From contig JBKEET010000001.1 of assembly GCA_047777475.1 (NCBI GenBank), positions 1 through 64,000 of the forward strand: DNA of 64,000 nucleotides, read 5' to 3'. Made by a program: the position numbers and the translations under genes. This DNA comes from Sutterella sp047777475 (GTDB lineage: Bacteria; Pseudomonadota; Gammaproteobacteria; Burkholderiales; Burkholderiaceae_F). The stretch's first letter is position 1. Each line of letters opens with the position of its first letter. The notes beneath the pieces are model-generated. The model saw only the letters and a list, made by a program, of their open reading frames with translations, ran no database searches and was not told the origin of the DNA. This document shows positions 10,133 through 17,818 of the stretch, piece after piece.

Positions 10133-11383
10133 ATGCCACAGTTTTCGACAAAGGACTTTTTGCGCCGCACACCTGAAAAACTGATTCGTGCCTACTTCCA
10201 GGAGAAGGAAATATCGCTTGATGAGAGTTTTTTGCAGCAACACAGCAAAGATGAAAATTCAGTTCCAGATACGAAGAACGTAGAAGGTCGTGTTGGTGAA
10301 AACGAATCGTGGAAGCTGCCGAACGTGTTGGAATTTATCTCGAAACTTCCTGATCAGAAGAGACAAGAGGTGGAAAGTGATTTCGCGGAGATATTTTCAC
10401 TCTACGATGATGCAGGCATAGTAGCGTTACTGGACGAGGCGTCTTTTCACGGAGAAAAAGAAGATCTCCTCAAGGAATGGGGTGAAGACAGCTCTGTGGA
10501 AGCACGCGTGTTTTCAGCTTTTTTATATCATCCCGAAATATGGAAGGGCGCAACTCGTTTCCATGATGCTGACACCACGCGTGCAAGCTACTGGTGCGGG
10601 CTGAAGGATTTGCCAGGTGGCCCCGCAGATGTTTCGGAGGCGGCGGCTCACAGACTCGCGCAGGAGGTAGGCAAGCTATTTGTTGAGATGCACGGCAAGG
10701 GGCACCACTGTGTTGTAGATATGTACAAACGTGGGGAAAAAGACTACTACTTTGCCTATCCAGAGGATTACTGCCGCGAAACGATGCAATGGCGTGGATC
10801 CGAACTGGAACGAACGAGAACCCGCTTTGCAGAGACAATCATTTTCGTATACGACCAGAAAGCCAAGACACTGGATGTTTGCTGCAAGGGCGTCAACAAG
10901 AAGATTGAGCGCCTGCAGCAGATCTTCGGGGAATGTATTTTGGGAATTCCCGCTTTGTCTGCTACCAGGCGGGCTAAAAAACTCTATGAATTAGATGTAC
11001 TCCTCGACAAAGATTTCCAATTTAAATACCCAAGCGATGCCCCGATAGAAAAGGTTTGTGTTTCAAAACTGCGTCTTGCACGATCTTCGGGCTTCAACGA
11101 ACGTTACATCCTAGAAAATCCAGCTTGGAAAGAAAACCCCGAGTTGATGTCCCAGATGCTTGAAACGTTCGACAACAAATACAACTTAAATAATTTTACC
11201 GTTACTAGGGCTGAAATCAAGGTAGTGGTCACAGAAGCGGATGGCACTGAATGCACGGAGACAATCCAGGTGACCCCGCCGAATCGTTGTACCTTGCAAC
11301 ACAATCAGAAAGATGATGTGCTGCGGCAAATGCTGTTTATGTCTGGTATCGCGGATACTGGTGCTAACAATATGGAGAGATGA
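10133..11383 (+). CDS. Unknown protein encoded behind Type III res
   Basis: A 416-residue protein that I do not recognise. It begins 24 bp after res, behind TTGGAGG, and its stop overlaps the next start (ATGA at 11380-11383), so it looks like the third gene of a mod-res-X-Y operon. No signal peptide, membrane segment, Walker motif or obvious catalytic signature is visible. The first 130 residues are acidic and probably helical; the rest is mixed alpha/beta with a conserved-looking 'WCGLKDLPGGPADVSEAAAH' stretch. Its position in a defence cargo between integrase and alpA suggests an accessory or independent anti-phage role, but that is context only. Confidence 0.75.
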   Translation: MPQFSTKDFLRRTPEKLIRAYFQEKEISLDESFLQQHSKDENSVPDTKNVEGRVGENESWKLPNVLEFISKLPDQKRQEVESDFAEIFSLYDDAGIVALLDEASFHGEKEDLLKEWGEDSSVEARVFSAFLYHPEIWKGATRFHDADTTRASYWCGLKDLPGGPADVSEAAAHRLAQEVGKLFVEMHGKGHHCVVDMYKRGEKDYYFAYPEDYCRETMQWRGSELERTRTRFAETIIFVYDQKAKTLDVCCKGVNKKIERLQQIFGECILGIPALSATRRAKKLYELDVLLDKDFQFKYPSDAPIEKVCVSKLRLARSSGFNERYILENPAWKENPELMSQMLETFDNKYNLNNFTVTRAEIKVVVTEADGTECTETIQVTPPNRCTLQHNQKDDVLRQMLFMSGIADTGANNMER

Positions 11384-12216
11384 TGGCAGGGCGCCCTAAA
11401 AAAAGAATCTTGCATCCCCTGGCAAAAGAAGATGCTCTGCGTTATTTGCTAAAAAATTTGTCTCCTGATTCAGAGAAGGTCTTCATATCTTTAGAGTGTT
11501 TTTTGCAATGGCCTGAAGATCAGCAAAATGCGTTAAAAGAATCTGGTTTATTAGCTGAAGCAGCTCCTGCGCAGTTTGTGTCGTGTGACCAATGTGAACA
11601 TCAATGCAAAGCTTTGCGAGTAATGGTTCGTTCAGGGCACCTTTTTGTGGTCTGCGCTCACCAAGCTGATACAGGGGAGGTTCTGATTGAAGTTCCTAAA
11701 GAAAGGCGCGAGCAACTGTGCTTTAGCCTAGATCGCTTGGCCAAATTTTTATCTGCTGCATTTGAAACAGAACTGGCTGTCAAAACGAGTGATGCGCCCA
11801 AAGGAATCTCTTTAGGTTTGGTCATTGTTGGCAATATCCGTTTGATCCTCATTTTGACGAACGAAGCGCAAGAATGGTGGCTTTCTGCAGCTGACAATCG
11901 TTTGCGTGTGGAAGACGCTTTGGGATTTGACGGAACGAGATATGCACCTTTGCCCGACATCCGTGAATACCTTTTCCATGCCGATAAGAGCACAGAACCC
12001 AAGTTGGCACGGGAGGCCCGTTTGCTCTCCGATGTGACGAGAATGAAGTTGCAGAGGAAGCCGAACGATCCCCCAATTTACGAGACGCTTGCTAAAAAGA
12101 ATGGTATTTCTGTAGGACAGCTCAAAGACCTGCTGAAGTCCGCCAGAAGGAATCCTGTAGTGATTCAACTCTCAAAACAGTACTCTGCTGACAGGATTGC
12201 CAGGATGGGAAAATAA
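11383..12216 (+). CDS. Unknown protein with CxxC cluster and AT-hook-like N-terminus
   Basis: A protein of about 277 residues, unknown to me. It starts MAGRPKKRI, an AT-hook-like GRP core flanked by basic residues. A short cysteine cluster (CDQCEHQC, near residues 68-75) could bind zinc. The C-terminal part (YETLAKKNGISVGQLKDLLKSAR) resembles a helix-turn-helix. It may therefore be a DNA-binding partner or regulator in the mod-res operon. Both ATG 11380 and ATG 11383 overlap the stop of the previous gene; 11383 is better spaced from GGAG at 11374-11377. It is the last gene before the 108-bp gap upstream of alpA. Confidence 0.7.
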   Translation: MAGRPKKRILHPLAKEDALRYLLKNLSPDSEKVFISLECFLQWPEDQQNALKESGLLAEAAPAQFVSCDQCEHQCKALRVMVRSGHLFVVCAHQADTGEVLIEVPKERREQLCFSLDRLAKFLSAAFETELAVKTSDAPKGISLGLVIVGNIRLILILTNEAQEWWLSAADNRLRVEDALGFDGTRYAPLPDIREYLFHADKSTEPKLAREARLLSDVTRMKLQRKPNDPPIYETLAKKNGISVGQLKDLLKSARRNPVVIQLSKQYSADRIARMGK

Positions 12217-12324
12217 AAAAAATTCATTAACTAATTGATTTTTAAGACCGCAAAAAGAGGGGTTCTCAAAACTCGTCATCCTCGGCTTAATGGGCATATG
12301 TCAAACAAAACCTTATGAGGTTTC

Positions 12325-12588
12325 ATGATGCCTATTGAGATCCTTCGAACGGCACAAGCTCTCAAACAAACTGGGCTGACGCGCTCCAGTTTCTATCGGC
12401 AGCTCTCCGAAGGGCTGCTCCCGCCTTCAATCAAACTCGGCGCCCGTTCTGTCGGCTGGGTTGCTTCTGAAATCGCTGCAGTAAACAGGGCCCGCGTGCT
12501 TGGCAAAGATGATGACGAGATCAAAGCCCTAGTGACTTCGCTCGTCCAAGCCCGATCCGCTTTAAAGGAGAACGGTGATGGCGAATGA
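12325..12588 (+). CDS. alpA: AlpA-family transcriptional regulator
   Basis: A small DNA-binding protein of 87 residues. The N-terminal half (TGLTRSSFYRQLSEGLLPPSIKLG) matches the AlpA/MerR-like winged helix-turn-helix that P4-like satellites and integrative elements use to activate integrase or excision genes. The C-terminal tail is charged and helical. Its end overlaps the primase start by 11 bases, with the primase ribosome-binding site AAAGGAG lying inside it, so the two genes are translationally coupled. The 108-bp upstream gap is AT-rich and should hold the promoter; I could not pick a clear -35/-10 pair. A second ATG at 12328 is equally possible. Confidence 0.88.
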   Translation: MMPIEILRTAQALKQTGLTRSSFYRQLSEGLLPPSIKLGARSVGWVASEIAAVNRARVLGKDDDEIKALVTSLVQARSALKENGDGE

Positions 12589-15109
12589 AATCATTCATGC
12601 CCCTTATGCCCTTTCTGTTTCTGACCTTTCGTCTTCTGGAATTGAGGTTCGCAATGCGGAATTTCTTAATCGTGCTTTTGGTCAATTTCCCTTGGCTGCT
12701 GGCGGCTGTCTTCCCTATGTGGTTGCATTTCCTGGAAACCCTCACGGTGTGAAGGGCGATTGGGGCAAGGGCTTCTTTTATGACAGCACGCGTTCTGTCA
12801 AATGCCCTAAGTGGATGAATGCGTATTTTTCATTGGCTGCCTTTAAGGCCAATAAGGATGGTATTCGCAAGCGGCAGAAAGAGCTCTTTGCGGCCCTGTA
12901 TGTCGTAGCGCTTGACGACATAGCGGAGACCGTTAAGGACGGCATCAAGAAAGCGCAGATCCCGTTTGATCGAATCACTCTGGCGCCTTCATATCTGCTT
13001 GAAACCTCGCCAGGAAACTATCAAGCAGGGTATTTTCTGAAAGAGCCGATTACTGAGCCTGCCAGGATTGACTTGCTCTATCAAGACATTATCGCTGCTG
13101 GACTGAGTGATCCAGGCGCCAGCGGGCCGCAGACTCGTCTGATGAGACTTCCTCAGGGGTGGAACTGTAAATCGGATCCTCCGTTTTGCTGCCGACTCCG
13201 CATTTGGGAACCCGACAGGCGTTACAGCGAGGATGAAATCCGCAATGGGCTCGGTGTAACGGCGAAGCGCGCTGCCGTTCCTGGCAAAAAGCTTGCAAAC
13301 CTCGAGGGGACGGGGCGCCGATCCAAGCCCGATGCCGTCAACTCTATCTACGTGCCTGCGCCGAGCGTGAATGTTGTGTTGGATGCTCTTAAGGCAAGAG
13401 GTCTTGTGAAGCGTGAGATCGAGCCAGGAAAATACGACATCACTTGCCCCTGGTGCGGTGAGCATACTGACGCTGTTGATTCGGGCACGGCCTATTGGGC
13501 TCCAGAAAAAGACCATCCTGTCGGCTCCTTTCACTGCCAGCACGGTCACTGCGCCGAGCGCAACATTTCGGATTTGCTGAAGTTCCTCGGCATAGAGCCC
13601 CAAGACGCAGACATGAAAGCCCGCATACGCGTGTATGCAGGTGATATCAACCGTGTGGTGACAGCCGCGGAGAGAGAACTGGCAAGGACGGGCGTCTACT
13701 ATCAGCGCGGCGGCCAAGTCGTCAAGCTGGCGAGAAAGAAGAACGGTCAGCTAAGCGCGGAAATCGCCAATGAAAGCAGGCTTCTTCTAGACCTTAGTTG
13801 CCTTATTCGCTGGGAACACTATGATGCCCGCTCTCGAGATTTCGTGACCATAGATCCTACGCAGAAATGCATCAAGGCAGTTGCGGACGGCAGTCATCAT
13901 GATGAGCTGCCAGAGCTGAAAGGCATCACACAGCAGCCGATCCTGGCGCCAGACGGCAGTGTACGGCTCAAGGAAGGTTATGACAGCAGCACGGGACTTT
14001 ACTGTGACTTCGACAGCCAAAAATTCGCAGTGCCTGATAACCCGACTCGGGAAGATGCGCTTCATGCTCTGGGCGAACTTCAGAACATCTTGACGGAATT
14101 TCCCTTTGAGTCGGAGTGCGACAAAAGCGCGGCCATCTCAGCGATGCTGACGGCAGCCGTTAGGCAGCAGCTGCGCTTGGCGCCGATGATTCATGTGAGG
14201 GCGCATCTTTCAGGGTCTGGAAAGTCTTATCTGACGAATATCATCGGGGCATTTGCTACCCCGAATGAGATCTCAGTAAAGAGTTTCCCTAAAGATGAGG
14301 ACGAGTGCCGAAAACTTCTAATTGCTGAGCTCATGACGGCGCCGCCCGTGATCTGCTTCGACAACTTAAAGACTGATATTTACGACCATGTCAGCCTTTG
14401 TTCTGCTTTGACGGAGACATCGATCAGCGGACGAATTCTGGGCGCCAGCAAGACCGTTGAAGTCAGCACTCGCGCATTGATTTTATCAAGCGGCAACAAT
14501 GTCGGCCCTGTTCGTGACATGGCACGCCGTGTTCTTACCATCCACTTGAATCCCCAAGAGGAGATCCCAGCGGCTCGCACCTTCAAGAATCCGACATTGC
14601 TTGATGACGTCAAGAAAGCTCGGGATCGATATGTGTCCTGTGCTTTGATCATCATTTCGGCTTGGATCAAGGCGGGGCGCCCCAAGGATGACAGCTTAAA
14701 AGTGCTCAATTCTTTTGGGGAATGGTCCGATCTGTGCCGCTGCCCATTGATTTGGCTGGGGCTGCCAGACCCCGCCCAGCGAGTTTTTGAAGTCATGTTG
14801 GAAGACCCAGAAAGAGAACTGGCGGGGCGCATCATCGATGTGCTGTGGGACTTCTTTGCTCGTCAGCCCTTCACGGTCAGCGATATTGCAGGGAAATTTA
14901 GATTCATTACGGCGGTATCGGACGAAAAGACCGCGCCTTTCGAGGAAGCGGGGCTTATGACCAACTGTAGCTTTGACCGCCTTCGCTGTGGTTGGTGGCT
15001 GAAGCGTCATGACGGCTGGGCTTGCGGCAAACATCGTCTGCTGAAAGCAAATGTCGGCGGAAGCAAAACGCCGCATTACCGCATCGTTGAGATGGAGAGC
15101 GAGATTTAA
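12578..15109 (+). CDS. Element primase-helicase
   Basis: A replication protein of 843 residues. The N-terminal part (to about 240) resembles RepB-like archaeo-eukaryotic primases of plasmids and satellites (VVALDDI; 'GPQTRLMRLPQGWN'). A zinc finger follows at about 290-326 (CPWCGEHT, then CQHGHC). The C-terminal part is an ATPase with Walker A GSGKSY near 547 and a Walker B-like VICFDN near 590, ending in a winged-helix-like tail. This matches the primase-helicase type of satellite elements in role, though the ATPase differs from P4 alpha. ATG 12578 is chosen because AAAGGAG (12564-12570) is well spaced. The gene is intact, unlike its partial copy at 1-1500. Confidence 0.85.
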   Translation: MANEIIHAPYALSVSDLSSSGIEVRNAEFLNRAFGQFPLAAGGCLPYVVAFPGNPHGVKGDWGKGFFYDSTRSVKCPKWMNAYFSLAAFKANKDGIRKRQKELFAALYVVALDDIAETVKDGIKKAQIPFDRITLAPSYLLETSPGNYQAGYFLKEPITEPARIDLLYQDIIAAGLSDPGASGPQTRLMRLPQGWNCKSDPPFCCRLRIWEPDRRYSEDEIRNGLGVTAKRAAVPGKKLANLEGTGRRSKPDAVNSIYVPAPSVNVVLDALKARGLVKREIEPGKYDITCPWCGEHTDAVDSGTAYWAPEKDHPVGSFHCQHGHCAERNISDLLKFLGIEPQDADMKARIRVYAGDINRVVTAAERELARTGVYYQRGGQVVKLARKKNGQLSAEIANESRLLLDLSCLIRWEHYDARSRDFVTIDPTQKCIKAVADGSHHDELPELKGITQQPILAPDGSVRLKEGYDSSTGLYCDFDSQKFAVPDNPTREDALHALGELQNILTEFPFESECDKSAAISAMLTAAVRQQLRLAPMIHVRAHLSGSGKSYLTNIIGAFATPNEISVKSFPKDEDECRKLLIAELMTAPPVICFDNLKTDIYDHVSLCSALTETSISGRILGASKTVEVSTRALILSSGNNVGPVRDMARRVLTIHLNPQEEIPAARTFKNPTLLDDVKKARDRYVSCALIIISAWIKAGRPKDDSLKVLNSFGEWSDLCRCPLIWLGLPDPAQRVFEVMLEDPERELAGRIIDVLWDFFARQPFTVSDIAGKFRFITAVSDEKTAPFEEAGLMTNCSFDRLRCGWWLKRHDGWACGKHRLLKANVGGSKTPHYRIVEMESEI

Positions 15110-15121
15110 GGAGATATAGGA

Positions 15122-15940
15122 ATGAGTCAAACGAATAAGAAGCCGTCCAACGATATGACGGAAGGAAGTTACGCTCTGACCAGGTTTAACTCTGTCAAGC
15201 ATGGTTTGCGCTCAGAGGCGGCAGTCCTGCCTCACGAGTCAGCCGAGGATTATGCGTCTCTGCAACAAGAACTCATGGATGAGTATCAGCCTCAGGGCAT
15301 AACAGAGAAAGCTTTGGTACAGGAGCTCGCGGCGACAATCTGGAGAAAGCGCCGAGTTCTTCGGGCAGAAGCGGCGCAAGTCAACATGGGCATCAATGGC
15401 GCTCTGGCGGCAGGCGCCAAGTTCATCAACAGCGCAGCTCCCTTTGATCTGCACGTCAATATCACCTACATGAACCAAGAACGTTTTGAACAGGACGTGA
15501 GAGACTTGCTTGCACTCGGAGAAGATGAACTGAGGCAGCACAGAGAAGAACTTGCAGCTCAGCAGCATGCGATTGAGGAGGCGGACGCCTGCTTGGACAA
15601 AGGCGGAAGGGGCGCCGCGAAGAAGGCGCTTCAGAAGCTCACGGAGGAGCAGCAGGATCTCTGGTATGAGGAAGACCGAGATGAAGATGCGGCTAGCGTC
15701 AGCATGTTCATTCACGGCACTTTGCAAAGTGATCTTGATGAGAAGAAAGCTTTAGCGGCTCGTGTTCAAGATCTTAGAGAGCAAGCAATCGGTATGGCTG
15801 TCAACAATATCTCTTTTGAACAAATTGCCCGCTATGAAGCGCACTTGGACCGTAAATTCGAGCGCATTCTATCTATTTTGCTGAAGCTAAAAGAGATGAA
15901 AGCGGATAAGGAAGAATACTCTAAACATATTGATAATTAA
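15122..15940 (+). CDS. Basic helical 'HGL' protein of integrative elements
   Basis: A 272-residue protein following the primase by 12 bp, behind the AAGGAGA at 15108-15114. The N-terminal motif (NSVKHGLRSEA, then a WRKRRVLRAEA helix) is typical of short uncharacterised proteins often found in prophage-like elements. The middle and C-terminal parts are charged and strongly helical, probably coiled coil. I see no catalytic motif and do not assign a function. Its constant place after the primase suggests a role in element maintenance or packaging. This is the undamaged copy; 1514-2332 is the altered one. Confidence 0.7.
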   Translation: MSQTNKKPSNDMTEGSYALTRFNSVKHGLRSEAAVLPHESAEDYASLQQELMDEYQPQGITEKALVQELAATIWRKRRVLRAEAAQVNMGINGALAAGAKFINSAAPFDLHVNITYMNQERFEQDVRDLLALGEDELRQHREELAAQQHAIEEADACLDKGGRGAAKKALQKLTEEQQDLWYEEDRDEDAASVSMFIHGTLQSDLDEKKALAARVQDLREQAIGMAVNNISFEQIARYEAHLDRKFERILSILLKLKEMKADKEEYSKHIDN

Positions 15941-16000
15941 CGAAAATATTTAGTTGATTAAGTAGATAATAGATAAATTTTCTTATGGATTTGGGAAAAA

Positions 16001-16603
16001 ATGGGCGGTTTGGGAAGCGGGCGCTTGCCGTGGCGCCGAAGAGAGACAGTGGAAGATTGCAGGGGCCTCGGCATAAGAAATGTCAAGCGGGGATGGCGGG
16101 GGTTATCGAGTGGAAGGCGAGAAACATTCAGGTGGACTAGGAAAGGCAAACCGTATGGTGCTGCAGATGTTTTCGTAAAGGACGGGACGCTGCACATTTC
16201 TTACCTGTGGAGCAAGCCAGGGAACGAAGACTGGAATCTCACGGATTGTGCTGTAGCAATCGATAAGCAACCATGTCATTTCGGAGGTGAAAGATGGTGG
16301 TTTATTTGTCCGCGATGCGGGCGCAGAACGTCAGTTCTCTTTATCTCGGAGAAAGTTGGTTGCAGATGCTGTATGGGATTGACTTACCGAAGTGCGAAAG
16401 CTGACCGAATTGAGCGTTTCTCCATTCACATGAATCGCATTAAACGGCGTTTGGGCGGGGAGGAACTTCAACGGCCCAAAGGCATGCATGCTTGTACATA
16501 TGATCGGCTGATGTGCGAATACCGCACGGCTGCACGTCAGCAAACAGATGCAAAGCTTGAAGAAGCGCTAAAGCTTCTGCGCCGTTTGGAATCCGCTCGG
16601 TAA
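16001..16603 (+). CDS. Zinc-ribbon 'GGLGSGR' element protein
   Basis: A 200-residue protein. It begins with MGGLGSGRLPWRR, a start I associate with small uncharacterised phage and element proteins. A zinc ribbon is visible near residues 101-128 (CPRCGRR, then CRCC), followed by a basic segment (FSIHMNRIKRRLGG) and an acidic helical C-terminus. Nucleic-acid binding is a reasonable inference; the specific function is unknown. A 60-bp AT-rich gap separates it from the preceding gene, and no strong ribosome-binding site is present. It is the last gene of the element before the right att. Confidence 0.65.
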   Translation: MGGLGSGRLPWRRRETVEDCRGLGIRNVKRGWRGLSSGRRETFRWTRKGKPYGAADVFVKDGTLHISYLWSKPGNEDWNLTDCAVAIDKQPCHFGGERWWFICPRCGRRTSVLFISEKVGCRCCMGLTYRSAKADRIERFSIHMNRIKRRLGGEELQRPKGMHACTYDRLMCEYRTAARQQTDAKLEEALKLLRRLESAR

Positions 16604-16893
16604 AAAAGGGGGGAGGGCGGTTTTCGTCAAGAAGATGGAAGTGATCTAGACCGAGGCCTCAAGCATTTTTTTGCGAGTGCTAAAAAATCCCGAAAAACAC
16701 CCAAATCACTTCAACATGGTGGGAGGATTTTGACCTTTTGGGGGGATTTTTTGATGAAGCCCCAAAAACTGTCACGTGATCTATCTCAACGCCTAGCGAA
16801 AAATTTATGATGGGTAAGATGATGGGTAAAATCGATTGAAAAAATGAGAACGGCTGGAAAATAAGGGATTTTAAGTTCCCACCCCTTCCGCCA
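16604..16893 (+). other. Right end of the element with att core
   Basis: Non-coding element terminus. It holds the inverted repeat TTTTGGGG/CCCCAAAA at 16736-16767, a pair of ATGATGGGTA arm sites (16807-16816, 16819-16828) and the 17-bp att core at 16877-16893. After the final CCA the sequence changes to host DNA, whereas after the same core at 3283 it continues into the integrase region. Confidence 0.8.
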
Positions 16894-16902
16894 GGTTTCA
16901 AG

Positions 16903-16936
16903 AATCCCGGATCGCTGTAAAGCGGCCCGGGATTTT
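16903..16936 (+). terminator. Host terminator after the target tRNA site
   Basis: A strong hairpin (ATCCCGG...CCCGGGAT) followed by TTTT, starting ten bases after the CCA end of the att core. It fits the native terminator of the tRNA-Ser gene into which the element integrated. Confidence 0.75.
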
Positions 16937-17059
16937 GCTTTTCCTGGTTCTTCTCTTTTCCGCTTTTCCCGGTTTTCTTTCGCGCTGCCTCGTCATATGT
17001 CGGAATAAGTCAAAGCCCCGCGCTTGGCGGGGCTCGGTCTTGTTCATAGAAGATCAGTT

Positions 17060-17488
17060 TTAGACGGCGGAAATTACCAGCCGTTTGCCAAGAACATTCA
17101 AAGCCTTTGAAATAGTGTCAATTTTTGTGGCATGACGCAGATCTACGATGCGTGTCACCTCCTGGCGGGATATCCCCATTTTTTTCGCTAAATCCGCTTG
17201 GCGGCAATGCTGCTCAGCCATTGTGTTAAGCAGCAGGACTTTGGACACGACAGACGGCGGCAAGACCGCAACCGCTTCCCCGTCTTCGGGAGAGGTCGGG
17301 GCCGGAAGTTTTTTCCCGCCTTCTATGTAAAAGTCGATGGCAGTGATAAGAGCATCCACGGCCATACTGCGTAAATTTTCAAGCGTCGGCGCTTCGGTCA
17401 TGGCTTCCGGGATGTCTCTGAAGGTCGCTATGAAGTCTCCTTCTCCGTTGCTCCGGACGCGGTACGGGTAGCAGAAATTGTCAGTCAT
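17060..17488 (-). CDS. HicB-family antitoxin-like protein, without HicA partner
   Basis: A 142-residue protein. The N-terminal half has the HicB fold signature (YPYRVRSNGEGDFIATFRDIPEAMTEAPTLE...). The C-terminal half is a helix-turn-helix (QADLAKKMGISRQEVTRIVD). Such proteins normally neutralise the HicA mRNA interferase and repress the operon. No HicA-like reading frame is present upstream (17489-17818) or downstream, so this appears to be a solitary HicB, perhaps an orphan regulator. A GC-rich hairpin at about 17014-17030 followed by a T-run on the minus strand is its likely terminator. Confidence 0.85.
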   Translation of the reverse strand: MTDNFCYPYRVRSNGEGDFIATFRDIPEAMTEAPTLENLRSMAVDALITAIDFYIEGGKKLPAPTSPEDGEAVAVLPPSVVSKVLLLNTMAEQHCRQADLAKKMGISRQEVTRIVDLRHATKIDTISKALNVLGKRLVISAV

Positions 17489-17818
17489 AAGATCTTCTCC
17501 CGAGGATTCGTTCTGCTGTGGGCGGAGGGGAAAGTCTCCGGCGCATCCTCTCAGAACTATTTAAGGCCAAACTGTTTCTGTCAGCTTAATGACCACCTCG
17601 TCATAGTAAACAAAAAAGCTTACAAGCGAAAGCAAAAATATAGACAAATCCGTGATGGAAACACTGGACGCTCGCTTGCCGATGATGCCGGCATACGCAG
17701 GCCATCGCCTTGCAGGCTGATCCTGTCAGGCACCGGGATATGAAAACCCCGCATCCCGAGAGGAATGCGGGGCCTTCAGGTCAAGGTTTAGGAGACCTCT
17801 GCGGTCCCTGTCCGCCCT
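17489..17818. other. Intergenic region between hicB and AT-A
   Basis: No HicA-like or other convincing gene on either strand. It holds the upstream region of hicB and the AT-A terminator at 17743-17772. Confidence 0.6.
17743..17772 (-). terminator. Terminator of autotransporter AT-A
   Basis: On the minus strand, hairpin CCCCGCATTCC / GGATGCGGGG followed by TTTT, 47 bp after the AT-A stop. Confidence 0.8.

Noticed and set aside
17489..17650. A HicA toxin gene beside hicB
   Set aside because: No frame with the HicA His and Gly pattern was found on the minus strand, even below 60 codons.
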